Below are positions 44,001 to 50,837 of a DNA stretch of 56,074 bases, in pieces. Positions within the stretch are counted from its first letter, which is position 1. Each line of letters begins with the position of its first letter. The notes below the pieces were generated by a model that saw only the letters and a program-made list of their open reading frames with translations, was not told the origin of the DNA and searched no databases. The DNA is from Bacteroidales bacterium UBA1187. GTDB lineage: Bacteria; Bacteroidota; Bacteroidia; Bacteroidales; Paludibacteraceae. The stretch covers positions 1 to 56,074 of the forward strand of contig DBYL01000003.1 in assembly GCA_002309835.1 (NCBI GenBank), given 5' to 3'. Made by a program: the position numbers and the translations under genes.

Positions 44001-46863
44001 GGGAGGTGATCACGCATGGATCGTCCTGACACTCCAGCACCTCGAGACGATAAGAGATCTCTGTCTCGGCGTAGCACCCGGATGCGGAGACAACCGCTGA
44101 GATATACGATGAGCCCTTGTCGAGAATCGTCACTTCTCCCGTAACTGGATCTACCGTCGCTACTTGCGAATCGGAGGACGCGTACGTCAGCGTACCCAAG
44201 GACTTAATCGCGCCGGAGACAGATGCCGTATGCGCAAACGGCGCATCGCCTACTGTAACACGCTTCGGGTTGGCCGGTTCAGGTGCATTCCATGCAAGCG
44301 TTGAGGGTTCACTACCGCCGGTAGAAATGAAATCTGCGCCATACACGCGGGTGCTGGACTGATCGAGGGTGACATACACAAAGTCTCTGGAACTCAAAGG
44401 AGTAGCAAAGGTGATTTCAATATAACCGTTGGCTTTCGGTAATGCAGTCCCTTCCGAATAAGTTATTATGCAAGAAGCGGTTACGTTTGTTGCATCTTCC
44501 TTCTTCTTAAAGTAATTTTCTGCTCTGTATACGCCGTCTACATGCGTTCCTGCATCCTTATTTCCTTTTGCATAGAAGCGTAGTTTTACGACGCCATCTA
44601 TATATGGATTAAATATTATATACTGCGTTGAGATATAATGAGTGAACGATTGTCCATAATCGGTAAATAATTCTGCACTACCATTACAACTGGAAGCGCC
44701 CCATTCTTTGGATAGTCGTCCTGCTCCCGACTGCTCATGATAATAGCGCGGTTTGGCAGAACCTCCGGCGTCTATACATGCTGCTTGTACAGACACGATG
44801 TTATCCATGAAACAGGTGGTAACATTTACCGTCCTTGTCTCCTCATGAGCGCAGAAAGATGCCGTGGCAAGGGAAGAGGCTTTGAAGGTGAGTTCAGTCC
44901 CCATAAACGAGCCCTGCACGTCATATGTGCCGGCATTGCCCGTGATATTCGTAGCAATACCTGCAGGAACGGGATCGTCCAGCAACGTCAGTGTGATGGT
45001 TACGCCGTCAGGCGAAGTGACGGATATAGGATACCGTGCGCCGGCATTAACGGTTGCGTCGTAGTTCCATATGAACGTCGGGGCGGGCAGATCTACGATA
45101 ATGGTCTTGGTCTCCGTTGTCGCAGCACAAGCGCCCGCACCATTGGAAGCGTTGATCTTGATTTGCGTGCCCAGCGGAACGGATGAGTCTACCGTCAACT
45201 CGCCTGTCGTAGCATTGAACGATACCCCGTCAATAGGACCGTTCGTCCATGCCAACGTCACAGGTTCCGAACAATCCGAACTAACGGAGATGATGGTGTT
45301 AGAACTCTGCGTCACGCTCGTCGGACAAGTCCACGTGTAGGTTGCACCGGTCTTCGGACGGGTAATCGTTACCGTTCCGATATTCGTACTGTTACTATTT
45401 CTCCACAGGTAGAACTCCGTTGCGCCGATAAGGGGATTGCCGGATGAAATAATATAATCCGTTCCCTGCGTGACGGTGGCTGCTAAGACAGAACCGGAAC
45501 TACCCGGTTTAACGGCAGTGGTAGTAATTTTTATCTGATTAGCATTAGCGGTAGAAGTAATCGAAATGATGTCGCCTTCCCGTAACTCGCAATCCAATGT
45601 CACGTGGATATATACATCACCACTATTATAGTTCAACTCGGAATTTCTAATGCGCATATTCCCGTCCGAGTTTACATATATCTGTGCAGAACCGCCGGTT
45701 AGCGACTCCAACCACTCTCCGGGAAGGTCATGTGTGCCGGCAGAGATATTCGCATCAGCTAATACTGTTTTGGGTGTCCATCCGAACACTATTCCTCCAC
45801 CCGTGCCCGGACAACTGCTTTCAACAGTGATGGCTCCCGATACGTTCGAAGTAGCCGAGACGGAAGAGTGACCGGTCAAACTGTTCGTCACTACGCAATA
45901 GTAATAAAGCGTTCCGGCGGTCGTTGTGGAAGGTGTATAACTACTGGAAGTGGCGCCGCTGATCAAGGTGCCGCCACTATTAGTGGCAGTGGTGTTAGAG
46001 TACCATTGGTACGAGAGCGTTCCGCCGTCAGATACTGAAGCCGTTACAGAGAGAGGAGTCGCTACGTCTCCTTTGTCGTATGTGGCGGCCGCAGTGGACG
46101 GTTGCGCGGTGATAGTCGGACTCTCGCAAGGAGTATAGAAATCCTCTGCAGTCACCGTTATGGAAGTGGCGGCACTCCAGCAATCCTCTGTGTTATGATG
46201 CGAACGGATGTAATATGTGCCGGCGGCTGATACGTTTTTTGTTGCGCCGGATTCAGTGGTGGCTGTTCCATCCGCCGCGGTTTGCCAATACCAAGTGTCA
46301 CTTGCTGCCGGCGAACCGCCTGCCGTCAATGTAATCACTCCCCCGCTCACTATGCCTTTACTGATGCTCCCCGGCTGAATAGCAGAGCAAGAAGACGTAC
46401 CCGTGATAGAAATAGCAAAGAAATAGACATTACCACCGCCGGAGGAAACTAGCTTTAATGAATTTAAAGTGGATACACCAATGATGCACGATGAACTTAC
46501 TACTTTGCTTCTGTCGGCACTTGGTAGATTGCCGCTGATAGAGACATTGCTCCCTCCGTTAAATGAAGCATTTAAAGGGCGACCGCTTGCGGAACCCCAT
46601 TGTACGGTCAACTCTACATTATCATACCCCGATAAGTCCAGTGCAGGATCAAATTCAATCGTAGCATAACCGCTGGAACTGCTGGTTAGAAAAGCGTTAG
46701 TAAATCCCGAGCCCCATGTAGGTGCAGGTGCTAAAGCACAATTGCTTACTGTGACAGTAGCACCGGTCAGTGTGGTGTTGTCGAGATTGGAGGTATACAC
46801 ATCTGCTCCCCACGCAAACGGGATAGCGAAAAATACAGCAACAAAGAGGAGAATCTTTTTCAT
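41077..46863 (-). CDS. Giant secreted multi-domain protein, likely type IX cargo
   Basis: The 1928-residue protein has a signal peptide (MKKILLFVAVFFAIPFAWG), a jelly-roll-like domain (about 20-158), Ig-like repeats (around 165-345, e.g. LSYQWYSNTTATNSGG), more beta-sandwich modules, a BIG2-like segment (SSDSQVATVDPVTGEVTI), and an alpha/beta segment (about 1115-1370, starting AAWVVVGPKDGDF, with FDLVVMTDFPNS) that could be a ThuA- or flavodoxin-like fold. A large beta-rich region follows. The end, KCIIDGQLYIIKDNRFYDAR with RGVRV, resembles short type IX tails of Bacteroidales. It is probably a surface adhesin or glycan-binding protein; no active site is evident. Confidence 0.8.
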   Translation of the reverse strand: MKKILLFVAVFFAIPFAWGADVYTSNLDNTTLTGATVTVSNCALAPAPTWGSGFTNAFLTSSSSGYATIEFDPALDLSGYDNVELTVQWGSASGRPLNASFNGGSNVSISGNLPSADRSKVVSSSCIIGVSTLNSLKLVSSGGGNVYFFAISITGTSSCSAIQPGSISKGIVSGGVITLTAGGSPAASDTWYWQTAADGTATTESGATKNVSAAGTYYIRSHHNTEDCWSAATSITVTAEDFYTPCESPTITAQPSTAAATYDKGDVATPLSVTASVSDGGTLSYQWYSNTTATNSGGTLISGATSSSYTPSTTTAGTLYYYCVVTNSLTGHSSVSATSNVSGAITVESSCPGTGGGIVFGWTPKTVLADANISAGTHDLPGEWLESLTGGSAQIYVNSDGNMRIRNSELNYNSGDVYIHVTLDCELREGDIISITSTANANQIKITTTAVKPGSSGSVLAATVTQGTDYIISSGNPLIGATEFYLWRNSNSTNIGTVTITRPKTGATYTWTCPTSVTQSSNTIISVSSDCSEPVTLAWTNGPIDGVSFNATTGELTVDSSVPLGTQIKINASNGAGACAATTETKTIIVDLPAPTFIWNYDATVNAGARYPISVTSPDGVTITLTLLDDPVPAGIATNITGNAGTYDVQGSFMGTELTFKASSLATASFCAHEETRTVNVTTCFMDNIVSVQAACIDAGGSAKPRYYHEQSGAGRLSKEWGASSCNGSAELFTDYGQSFTHYISTQYIIFNPYIDGVVKLRFYAKGNKDAGTHVDGVYRAENYFKKKEDATNVTASCIITYSEGTALPKANGYIEITFATPLSSRDFVYVTLDQSSTRVYGADFISTGGSEPSTLAWNAPEPANPKRVTVGDAPFAHTASVSGAIKSLGTLTYASSDSQVATVDPVTGEVTILDKGSSYISAVVSASGCYAETEISYRLEVLECQDDPCVITSPKTFKCPSEPVTLTVYDCEEFATIAWYKDGILIPGETGMSYDAIDPGEYKAVASKNCHQHSNIITISDLTAAPTIERIYEYYYIKNNLDDFHSTDLALFTTTNADVITANQSISGCTFEIEDGKVYLRGKPVISANSDITLTITAKNSCTGATASASMTLHLLAKTAKPTAAWVVVGPKDGDFTNVYEKWDGDSQDTYYQHTGNALFEYLNSTGGYSLTAVNDYATTDEKLIAQYYSQFDLVVMTDFPNSKTKDDDGKSYTNAVGSLIDTKPMLSMEAFVSAQPNWRISSDPYNPSSDQHRMKLLCAAHQIFDPAIQIGVYKEGGNEFVDVITSATLQGFSPVSIPDFIFIATIDGGTHGELVTCCERQTVIQARFMILGIQLAGLGAMVETTGKNAKQMVKQILDYLLIADPTKIADCSLVFDNGEDPEHPGTYLTGGGDHLWDNPVNWGPNHGSLIPSPFHAVRIEQPCKVNITDAHASSARLAHGSYLAKHYNGSIEVLSTGALSLTGFIKRTYDGDFLTRHDLKEGDVTVHADASHNGAFIWGDPSSEVPAEVDLYSKAYGSGTNSPVWQYIGSPFASRMTAIEQFHYAWMCRWSYVSNPSLGGTWTWVLNEDRIDPFVGYTITQESAKTYTWTGTLNAPETKVIPLKYTTDAEGFAMIANSWVAPINIGAMEVGDFDGADPTIYIYNTGTYAEYVAEGTPPGDARTEAKTGAGQYSAVPVNSAPYVGISTIPPMQGFFVQTTRNGNLTLDYKKIVLDSINFASSTTPMRAPKRKHEGEEPAAESTKIVPQVMRINVESENWGDKVFLLAHSEFSEAYELGWEGRKQEGDANAPYLAVEEPSGKMSVAAVNQFDERELSFRAGIDTEYTFNFNYDGETIYLYDRLADEAVEIKTGNTYSFTADNKTAAKRFLITKNPPRMPTGIGDITVTNLSDAEKCIIDGQLYIIKDNRFYDARGVRVSSFKRKEARP

Positions 46864-46881
46864 GATAGAGGGAGTGGGGGA

Positions 46882-47496
46882 TTAGTGAATGAAATGTGTC
46901 CACTGACGCGGCTCGGCCTCTGGACGTTTCTTTCCTTCCGTAGCTTTTAACAGGTACGCCATGTTACGCGCCAAGGTGCGCATGGTTTGCAAACCTTCTG
47001 CATCCAAAGCGGCCTGACCTTCCTCACGTCCATAGACAATATTCCAATACTGCGAAGTGACAATCGGCATGTTCATCATTTGGAAAGGCATCTGCAGCGT
47101 TTGAAAAGCAGCCGTGGCACCTCCGCGGCGACAAACAGCCACCGCTGCGGCCGGTTTGCCTTCAAAATATTTGCCTGCCGAATATAACATGCGTTGCAGC
47201 AGCGAGAGTACTGTGCCGTTCGGCTGGCCGTAATAGACAGGTGTGCCTACAATTACGGCGTCACATTTCGCCATGCGCGCCGAGACACTATTGCATATAT
47301 CGTCGTCAAAGATACAGCGGTTCTCATTCATCTCCTTACACTTTGCGCATGCGATACATCCGCGCACCGCGCGCGTGCCAACACCCACGAGATCGCTCTC
47401 TATTCCCTCTTGCTCAAGGGTCTTTGCGATCTCGCTTAACGCCAGAAATGTGTTGCCCTCACGACGGGGCGAACCGTTAATCAGAAGTACTCTCAT
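46882..47496 (-). CDS. Flavodoxin-fold NAD(P)H-dependent FMN reductase
   Basis: The 204-residue protein starts MRVLLINGSPRREGNTFLAL, which is the FMN-phosphate loop of the flavodoxin-like NADPH-dependent FMN reductase family. CIACAKCKE (four Cys region with CxxC) and GTPVYYGQPNGTVLSLLQRM fit the iron-sulfur flavoprotein-like subgroup. The open frame runs back to 47649 but passes the promoter, so the ATG at 47496 is chosen. It is the first gene of the long minus block. Confidence 0.9.
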   Translation of the reverse strand: MRVLLINGSPRREGNTFLALSEIAKTLEQEGIESDLVGVGTRAVRGCIACAKCKEMNENRCIFDDDICNSVSARMAKCDAVIVGTPVYYGQPNGTVLSLLQRMLYSAGKYFEGKPAAAVAVCRRGGATAAFQTLQMPFQMMNMPIVTSQYWNIVYGREEGQAALDAEGLQTMRTLARNMAYLLKATEGKKRPEAEPRQWTHFIH

Positions 47497-47519
47497 GGTC
47501 TCATGAATTGATTTGGCGG

Positions 47520-47550
47520 CAAAGTTAACACTTTTTTTTGACATATGCAA
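47520..47550 (-). promoter_or_regulatory. Promoter of the flavodoxin-like gene and possibly the 16-kb minus block
   Basis: On the minus strand TTG (47550-47548), 20 nt, TAACTTTG (47527-47520). It is the only clear promoter I found upstream of the eleven minus genes down to 31530. Confidence 0.8.
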
Positions 47551-47596
47551 ATTTATTTGCAAGCTTGTTATTTTTTGCACATTTTTACGCAAAAAC

Positions 47597-47627
47597 TTGC
47601 ACAATTCAAAAAAAAGCAGTACTTTTG
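47597..47627 (+). promoter_or_regulatory. Promoter of tRNA-Leu
   Basis: TTG (47597-47599), 20 nt, TACTTTTG (47620-47627). The tRNA begins 25 nt downstream. Confidence 0.8.
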
Positions 47628-47651
47628 CACCCGGTTTTGTAAAAACCACCG

Positions 47652-47737
47652 GCCGCGATGGTGGAATCGGTAGACACGAAGGACTTAAAATCCTTTGGCC
47701 AGTGATGGCTGTGTGGGTTCAAGTCCCACTCGCGGTA
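47652..47737 (+). tRNA. tRNA-Leu (anticodon UAA)
   Basis: The 86-nt gene folds into a class II tRNA. GCCGCGA pairs with TCGCGGT in the acceptor stem (one G-U pair), the anticodon arm AAGGA-CTTAAAA-TCCTT has TAA at positions 34-36, and a long variable arm (CCAGTGATGG) follows. The T-arm is GTGGG-TTCAAGT-CCCAC. The discriminator is A and CCA is not encoded. It reads UUA and UUG codons. Its last 17 nt and 4 more occur again at 47829-47849. Confidence 0.95.
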
Positions 47738-47754
47738 CTGAAAGAACGAAAGAA

Positions 47755-47792
47755 AATGCCTGCAAGTTTTACTTGTGTGGCATTTTTATTTT
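47755..47792 (+). terminator. Terminator of tRNA-Leu
   Basis: ATGCC and TGCAAGT pair with ACTTG and GGCAT across a TTT loop with one bulge (about 47756-47783), followed by a T-rich stretch. It lies 18 nt after the tRNA. Confidence 0.7.
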
Positions 47793-47828
47793 AGACTTTT
47801 GCAAGTAGTGCGGCAGGACTTACGTAGA

Positions 47829-47849
47829 AAGTCCCACTCGCGGTACTGA
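47829..47849 (+). repeat. Duplicated 3' end of tRNA-Leu
   Basis: These 21 bp are identical to 47721-47741, the T-arm 3' half, acceptor 3' strand and next 4 nt of tRNA-Leu, at an offset of 108 bp. The copy lacks the other tRNA parts. It is followed directly by the second terminator-like stem. An attachment-site-like remnant or partial tandem duplication is possible. Confidence 0.85.
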
Positions 47850-47875
47850 GAGAGCGACCCTTTTGGGCCGCTCTC
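47850..47875. terminator. Terminator-like stem after the tRNA-Leu copy
   Basis: GAGAGCGACCC, loop TTTT, GGGCCGCTCTC form an 11-bp stem with one mismatch on the plus strand and a G-U pair on the minus strand. TTGTT follows on the plus strand. It is nearly the same as the stem at 12952-12974. It lies 7 nt past the stop of the TonB-like gene. Confidence 0.65.
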
Positions 47876-47882
47876 TTGTTGC

Positions 47883-48314
47883 TTAATTGAGGCGGAAAAC
47901 GAGTGGGATATTGTAGATTACACGAACCGGTTTTCCTCCCTCTGTGCCGGGTTCCCAATTCGGCATCAGACTGACAACGCGAACAGCCTCATCGTCGAGA
48001 CTCTGCGTGCCACTCGATTTGGCCACTTTCACTTCGGTTACAGCACCGGTTTTGTCAATGATGAAAGAACAGAGAACCCGTCCTTCTTTCTTGGCTTCTT
48101 TGGCCTCTTTCGGATACTTCATATTCTCCTGAATGAATTTCATCATAGCAGACATACCACCTGGATATTTCGGCATATTTTCCGAGTTCAGTTTCGGGAG
48201 TTCATACACTTGCTCGTCGCTGTTATCTACGGCCTTTGCGGCCTCTTGATTGCTTGCGTACACGCTCATAGAAATGAGCAGGCAAAGTGCGCTGAATAAT
48301 ACTTTCGTTTTCAT
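47883..48314 (-). CDS. TonB C-terminal-domain protein
   Basis: The 143-residue product has a signal peptide (MKTKVLFSALCLLISMSVYA), a short linker and a TonB C-terminal domain (about 60-143: FIQENMKYPKEAKEAKKEGRV, IDKTGAVTEVKVAKSSG, LPLVFRLN-like end IPLVFRLN). It lacks the membrane helix of true TonB, so it cannot energise receptors in the usual way. Such secreted TonB-like proteins are common in Bacteroidota with unknown role. It overlaps the upstream regulator gene by 4 nt and is probably its co-transcribed partner. Confidence 0.85.
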   Translation of the reverse strand: MKTKVLFSALCLLISMSVYASNQEAAKAVDNSDEQVYELPKLNSENMPKYPGGMSAMMKFIQENMKYPKEAKEAKKEGRVLCSFIIDKTGAVTEVKVAKSSGTQSLDDEAVRVVSLMPNWEPGTEGGKPVRVIYNIPLVFRLN

Positions 48315-49213
48315 TGTTCTTTTGTTTTGAGGGTTAAACTTATAATTCTTTCCCGCAGGTCCGCAGCAATGGTACCGAGTTTCTGCGCCGTGCGTGTTTT
48401 CTTGTTGCTTATACTATTCTGCGATAGGTTCATAATATCCGCAATTTCTTTGGCTGGCAAATCCAATAAGACCAGTACCAAGAAGCGAACATCTTGTTCC
48501 GTGAGTTGATGTTCTTCCGCTTGCAGCTTGTCCACGATATTATATAGGTAAGCATTTGCTGTTTTGCAGAACTGATCATATTCGCGCCAATGAAGAGTAG
48601 CGGGTATATTTCCCTGCGACAAGACCAATTCGATGTTACGATCCAACTCCGCACGTGTTACGGGTACAATGAGTGTCGGTTTTATGCGTTTGAGGAAGAA
48701 TATGGTTGCTCCTATAGCAAGCATAAAGAGGCCTGCTAACACCCACCATAGCGATTTCCAGCGGTTGCTTTCCTTTTTATCAAGAAGCATTTGCCGTTGC
48801 ACGTTCCGTATGGCTTGTAGCATAGTGGCGTTGCCGTCTTCCTTGTACCGCTGTTCAGCGATAAGACTCATCTCAAATACCGAAAGCGGATAATAGATAG
48901 AATCGCTGAGTGTTAAGAACAGATCTGCCGCCTGCGCGTAGGATACGAACGCAGATGAGTCTTCGCTGAAACTCTTGTACGCATTGCCCAGATGATAATA
49001 GGTCTTGGCTATCGCACACGTGCGTTCCTGATTTTTAAATACACGTAATGCATTTTGTAAGGCGGTTGTGTCCGCGTAAGGTCTGGTCGTGTTCTCAACC
49101 GAATCGGCATACTGCAATATGGCTTCTGCTTGGCCGACGGACTCGTTGATTATAGACTTGTTACAACCTGCGAAGGCGGCAATAATCACTATGTAACAAC
49201 ATGCACGTTTCAT
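48311..49213 (-). CDS. Membrane-tethered HTH regulator with TPR-like sensor
   Basis: The 300-residue protein begins MKRACCYIVIIAAFAGCNKS, with a lipobox-like Cys17. A helical TPR-like part follows (about 20-140, YHLGNAYKSFSEDSSAFVSY), then a membrane helix (about 156-177) and a cytoplasmic C-terminus with a LuxR/sigma-region-4-like HTH (about 252-281, AKEIADIMNLSQNSISNKK). The plan is a periplasmic sensor linked through the membrane to DNA binding, as in many Bacteroidota regulators. The frame is open to 49363 but crosses the promoter, so the ATG at 49213 is used. It probably controls its own operon. Confidence 0.86.
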   Translation of the reverse strand: MKRACCYIVIIAAFAGCNKSIINESVGQAEAILQYADSVENTTRPYADTTALQNALRVFKNQERTCAIAKTYYHLGNAYKSFSEDSSAFVSYAQAADLFLTLSDSIYYPLSVFEMSLIAEQRYKEDGNATMLQAIRNVQRQMLLDKKESNRWKSLWWVLAGLFMLAIGATIFFLKRIKPTLIVPVTRAELDRNIELVLSQGNIPATLHWREYDQFCKTANAYLYNIVDKLQAEEHQLTEQDVRFLVLVLLDLPAKEIADIMNLSQNSISNKKTRTAQKLGTIAADLRERIISLTLKTKEQ

Positions 49214-49240
49214 ATGCTTTTTGTGTTTCAAATTCGAGTG

Positions 49241-49271
49241 CAAAGGTACTACATTTTTTCGAGACAACCAA
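49241..49271 (-). promoter_or_regulatory. Promoter of the HTH regulator and TonB-like gene
   Basis: On the minus strand TTG (49271-49269), 20 nt, TACCTTTG (49248-49241). Upstream, GCGACA occurs three times (49282, 49335, 49356); it could be an operator but the spacing is irregular. Confidence 0.75.
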
Positions 49272-49427
49272 ATTTTTTGCTGCGACAAATGAATTTGTAA
49301 CTTGCTGAATATAAGCAGTAATGCAAATAAAATTAGCGACACGTTTTGTCCGGATAGCGACAAACTTTTATTTTTATGGACATTTGCTTGTTTTAGCAGG
49401 CGATAATGCTAAATTTTTCATAAATAT

Positions 49428-49458
49428 TTGCATATATCAAAAAAAAGTTGTACTTTTG
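49428..49458 (+). promoter_or_regulatory. Promoter of the RsmF-like gene
   Basis: TTG (49428-49430), 20 nt, TACTTTTG (49451-49458). The -33 region reads TTTGCATATATCAAA. The leader to the ATG at 49494 is about 30 nt. Confidence 0.82.
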
Positions 49459-49493
49459 CACTCGCAAAAGTGTGCGATGAAGGTTGAACAAGG

Positions 49494-50837
49494 ATGCTTC
49501 CTGTTGAATTCATAGAGAGTATGCGGCAGCAGATGGGCCATGAGGCCGAGTTGCTGTTACGGGCGCTGGAGACGGAGCCTGTTACTTCTATTCGCCTGAA
49601 CACGAAGCTCGATGTGCTGACGTTTGACTGCGACACGGATGAAGTGCCGTGGCATCTGGACGGCTACTATCTGAGTGAGCGTCCGCAGTTCACGTTGGAC
49701 CCGCTCTTCCATGCCGGTTGTTATTACGTGCAGGAGGCTTCGTCGATGTTCATCCAGCAGGCTTTGGAACAGTATGTGGATACTTCGTCCGTGGTGCTGG
49801 ACCTGTGTGCTGCGCCCGGAGGGAAGAGTACGCTGATCAGTGAGTATCTCGGTCGTGACGGCTTGCTGCTGAGTAATGAAGTGGTGCGTCAGCGGGTATT
49901 TGTGCTGAGTGAGAATATCCAGAAATGGGGCAACGGTAACACCGTGGTGACGCATAACACTGCGGAGGAGTACGGCGAGCGCTGCAAGCATCTTTTCGAC
50001 TGCATCCTCGTCGATGCGCCGTGTTCCGGAGAAGGGATGTTCCGTAAGGACGAGCAGGCCCGCGCCGAATGGAGTTTGCAGAATGTGCGTATGTGCGCCG
50101 AGCGTCAGCGTAGTATCCTCATGGACGTGTGGGACGCGTTGAAGCCGGGTGGTATATTGCTGTACTCGACCTGCACGTTTAACGAAGAGGAGAACGAGAA
50201 GAACGTCGAATGGATAGCGGAGAGCCTGGGTGCTGATGTACTGCCGATAGATTATGACCCGGCATGGGGCATCACGGCGGGGAAGGTAGGTTATCATTTC
50301 TATCCGCATAAGACGAAAGGCGAAGGGTTCTATCTATGTGCCCTGCGTAAGCACGACGACGAACCGCTGCAGACGGTGAAGCTTAAGGCTCCGAAGAATG
50401 CCTCTGCTATGCCGCATCCGGAGTACATGCCGGTGATGCGCAGTTGGTTGCAACACCCTGACGAGTGGGCTATCCGTTACTCCGATCGTTTTGCTACTGC
50501 TTATCCGCTCAAATATAAGGAGATCATCGATTTCCTCTCTACTCAGATGACCTGTATCTCTACCGGTTTCGGTTTGGGGGAGGAACGCGGCCGTGGCATC
50601 GCTCCGCAGCATAGCCTAAGTATGGCGAAAGACTTCCAGAAGGAAGCCTTTCCGAATGTTGCGTTGACGCGTGAGCAAGCGTTGGCGTACCTCAGGACTG
50701 AGGCTTTGACGCTGACCGATGTGCCCCTCGGTCTCGTCCTTTTGACCTATGAGGGTGTGCCCCTCGGTTTCGCGAAGAATGTCGGGAACCGCCAGAACAA
50801 CCTCTACCCGAACGAGTGGCGTATACGTCATCTTTAG
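49494..50837 (+). CDS. RsmF/NOL1-type rRNA (cytosine-5) methyltransferase
   Basis: The 447-residue protein has an N-terminal substrate domain, then the SAM domain with VLDLCAAPGGKSTLISEYL, and catalytic-Cys motifs VDAPCSGEGMFRK and LYSTCTFNEEENE (two Cys of the Rsm/NOL1 family). The C-terminal part ends in GVPLGFAKNVGNRQNNLYP followed by NEWRIR, a block conserved in the family. It probably methylates a cytosine in 16S rRNA, as RsmF does. The last 146 nt overlap the helicase gene on the other strand. Confidence 0.91.
   Translation: MLPVEFIESMRQQMGHEAELLLRALETEPVTSIRLNTKLDVLTFDCDTDEVPWHLDGYYLSERPQFTLDPLFHAGCYYVQEASSMFIQQALEQYVDTSSVVLDLCAAPGGKSTLISEYLGRDGLLLSNEVVRQRVFVLSENIQKWGNGNTVVTHNTAEEYGERCKHLFDCILVDAPCSGEGMFRKDEQARAEWSLQNVRMCAERQRSILMDVWDALKPGGILLYSTCTFNEEENEKNVEWIAESLGADVLPIDYDPAWGITAGKVGYHFYPHKTKGEGFYLCALRKHDDEPLQTVKLKAPKNASAMPHPEYMPVMRSWLQHPDEWAIRYSDRFATAYPLKYKEIIDFLSTQMTCISTGFGLGEERGRGIAPQHSLSMAKDFQKEAFPNVALTREQALAYLRTEALTLTDVPLGLVLLTYEGVPLGFAKNVGNRQNNLYPNEWRIRHL

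Noticed and set aside
47804..47849. A second tRNA gene after tRNA-Leu
   Set aside because: Only the 3' 21 nt are repeated; no anticodon arm, D-arm or matching 5' acceptor strand.
49272..49427. GCGACA repeats (49282, 49335, 49356) as a defined operator array
   Set aside because: Spacing is irregular (53 and 21 bp), the unit is short, and orientation relative to the two promoters gives no clear pattern.
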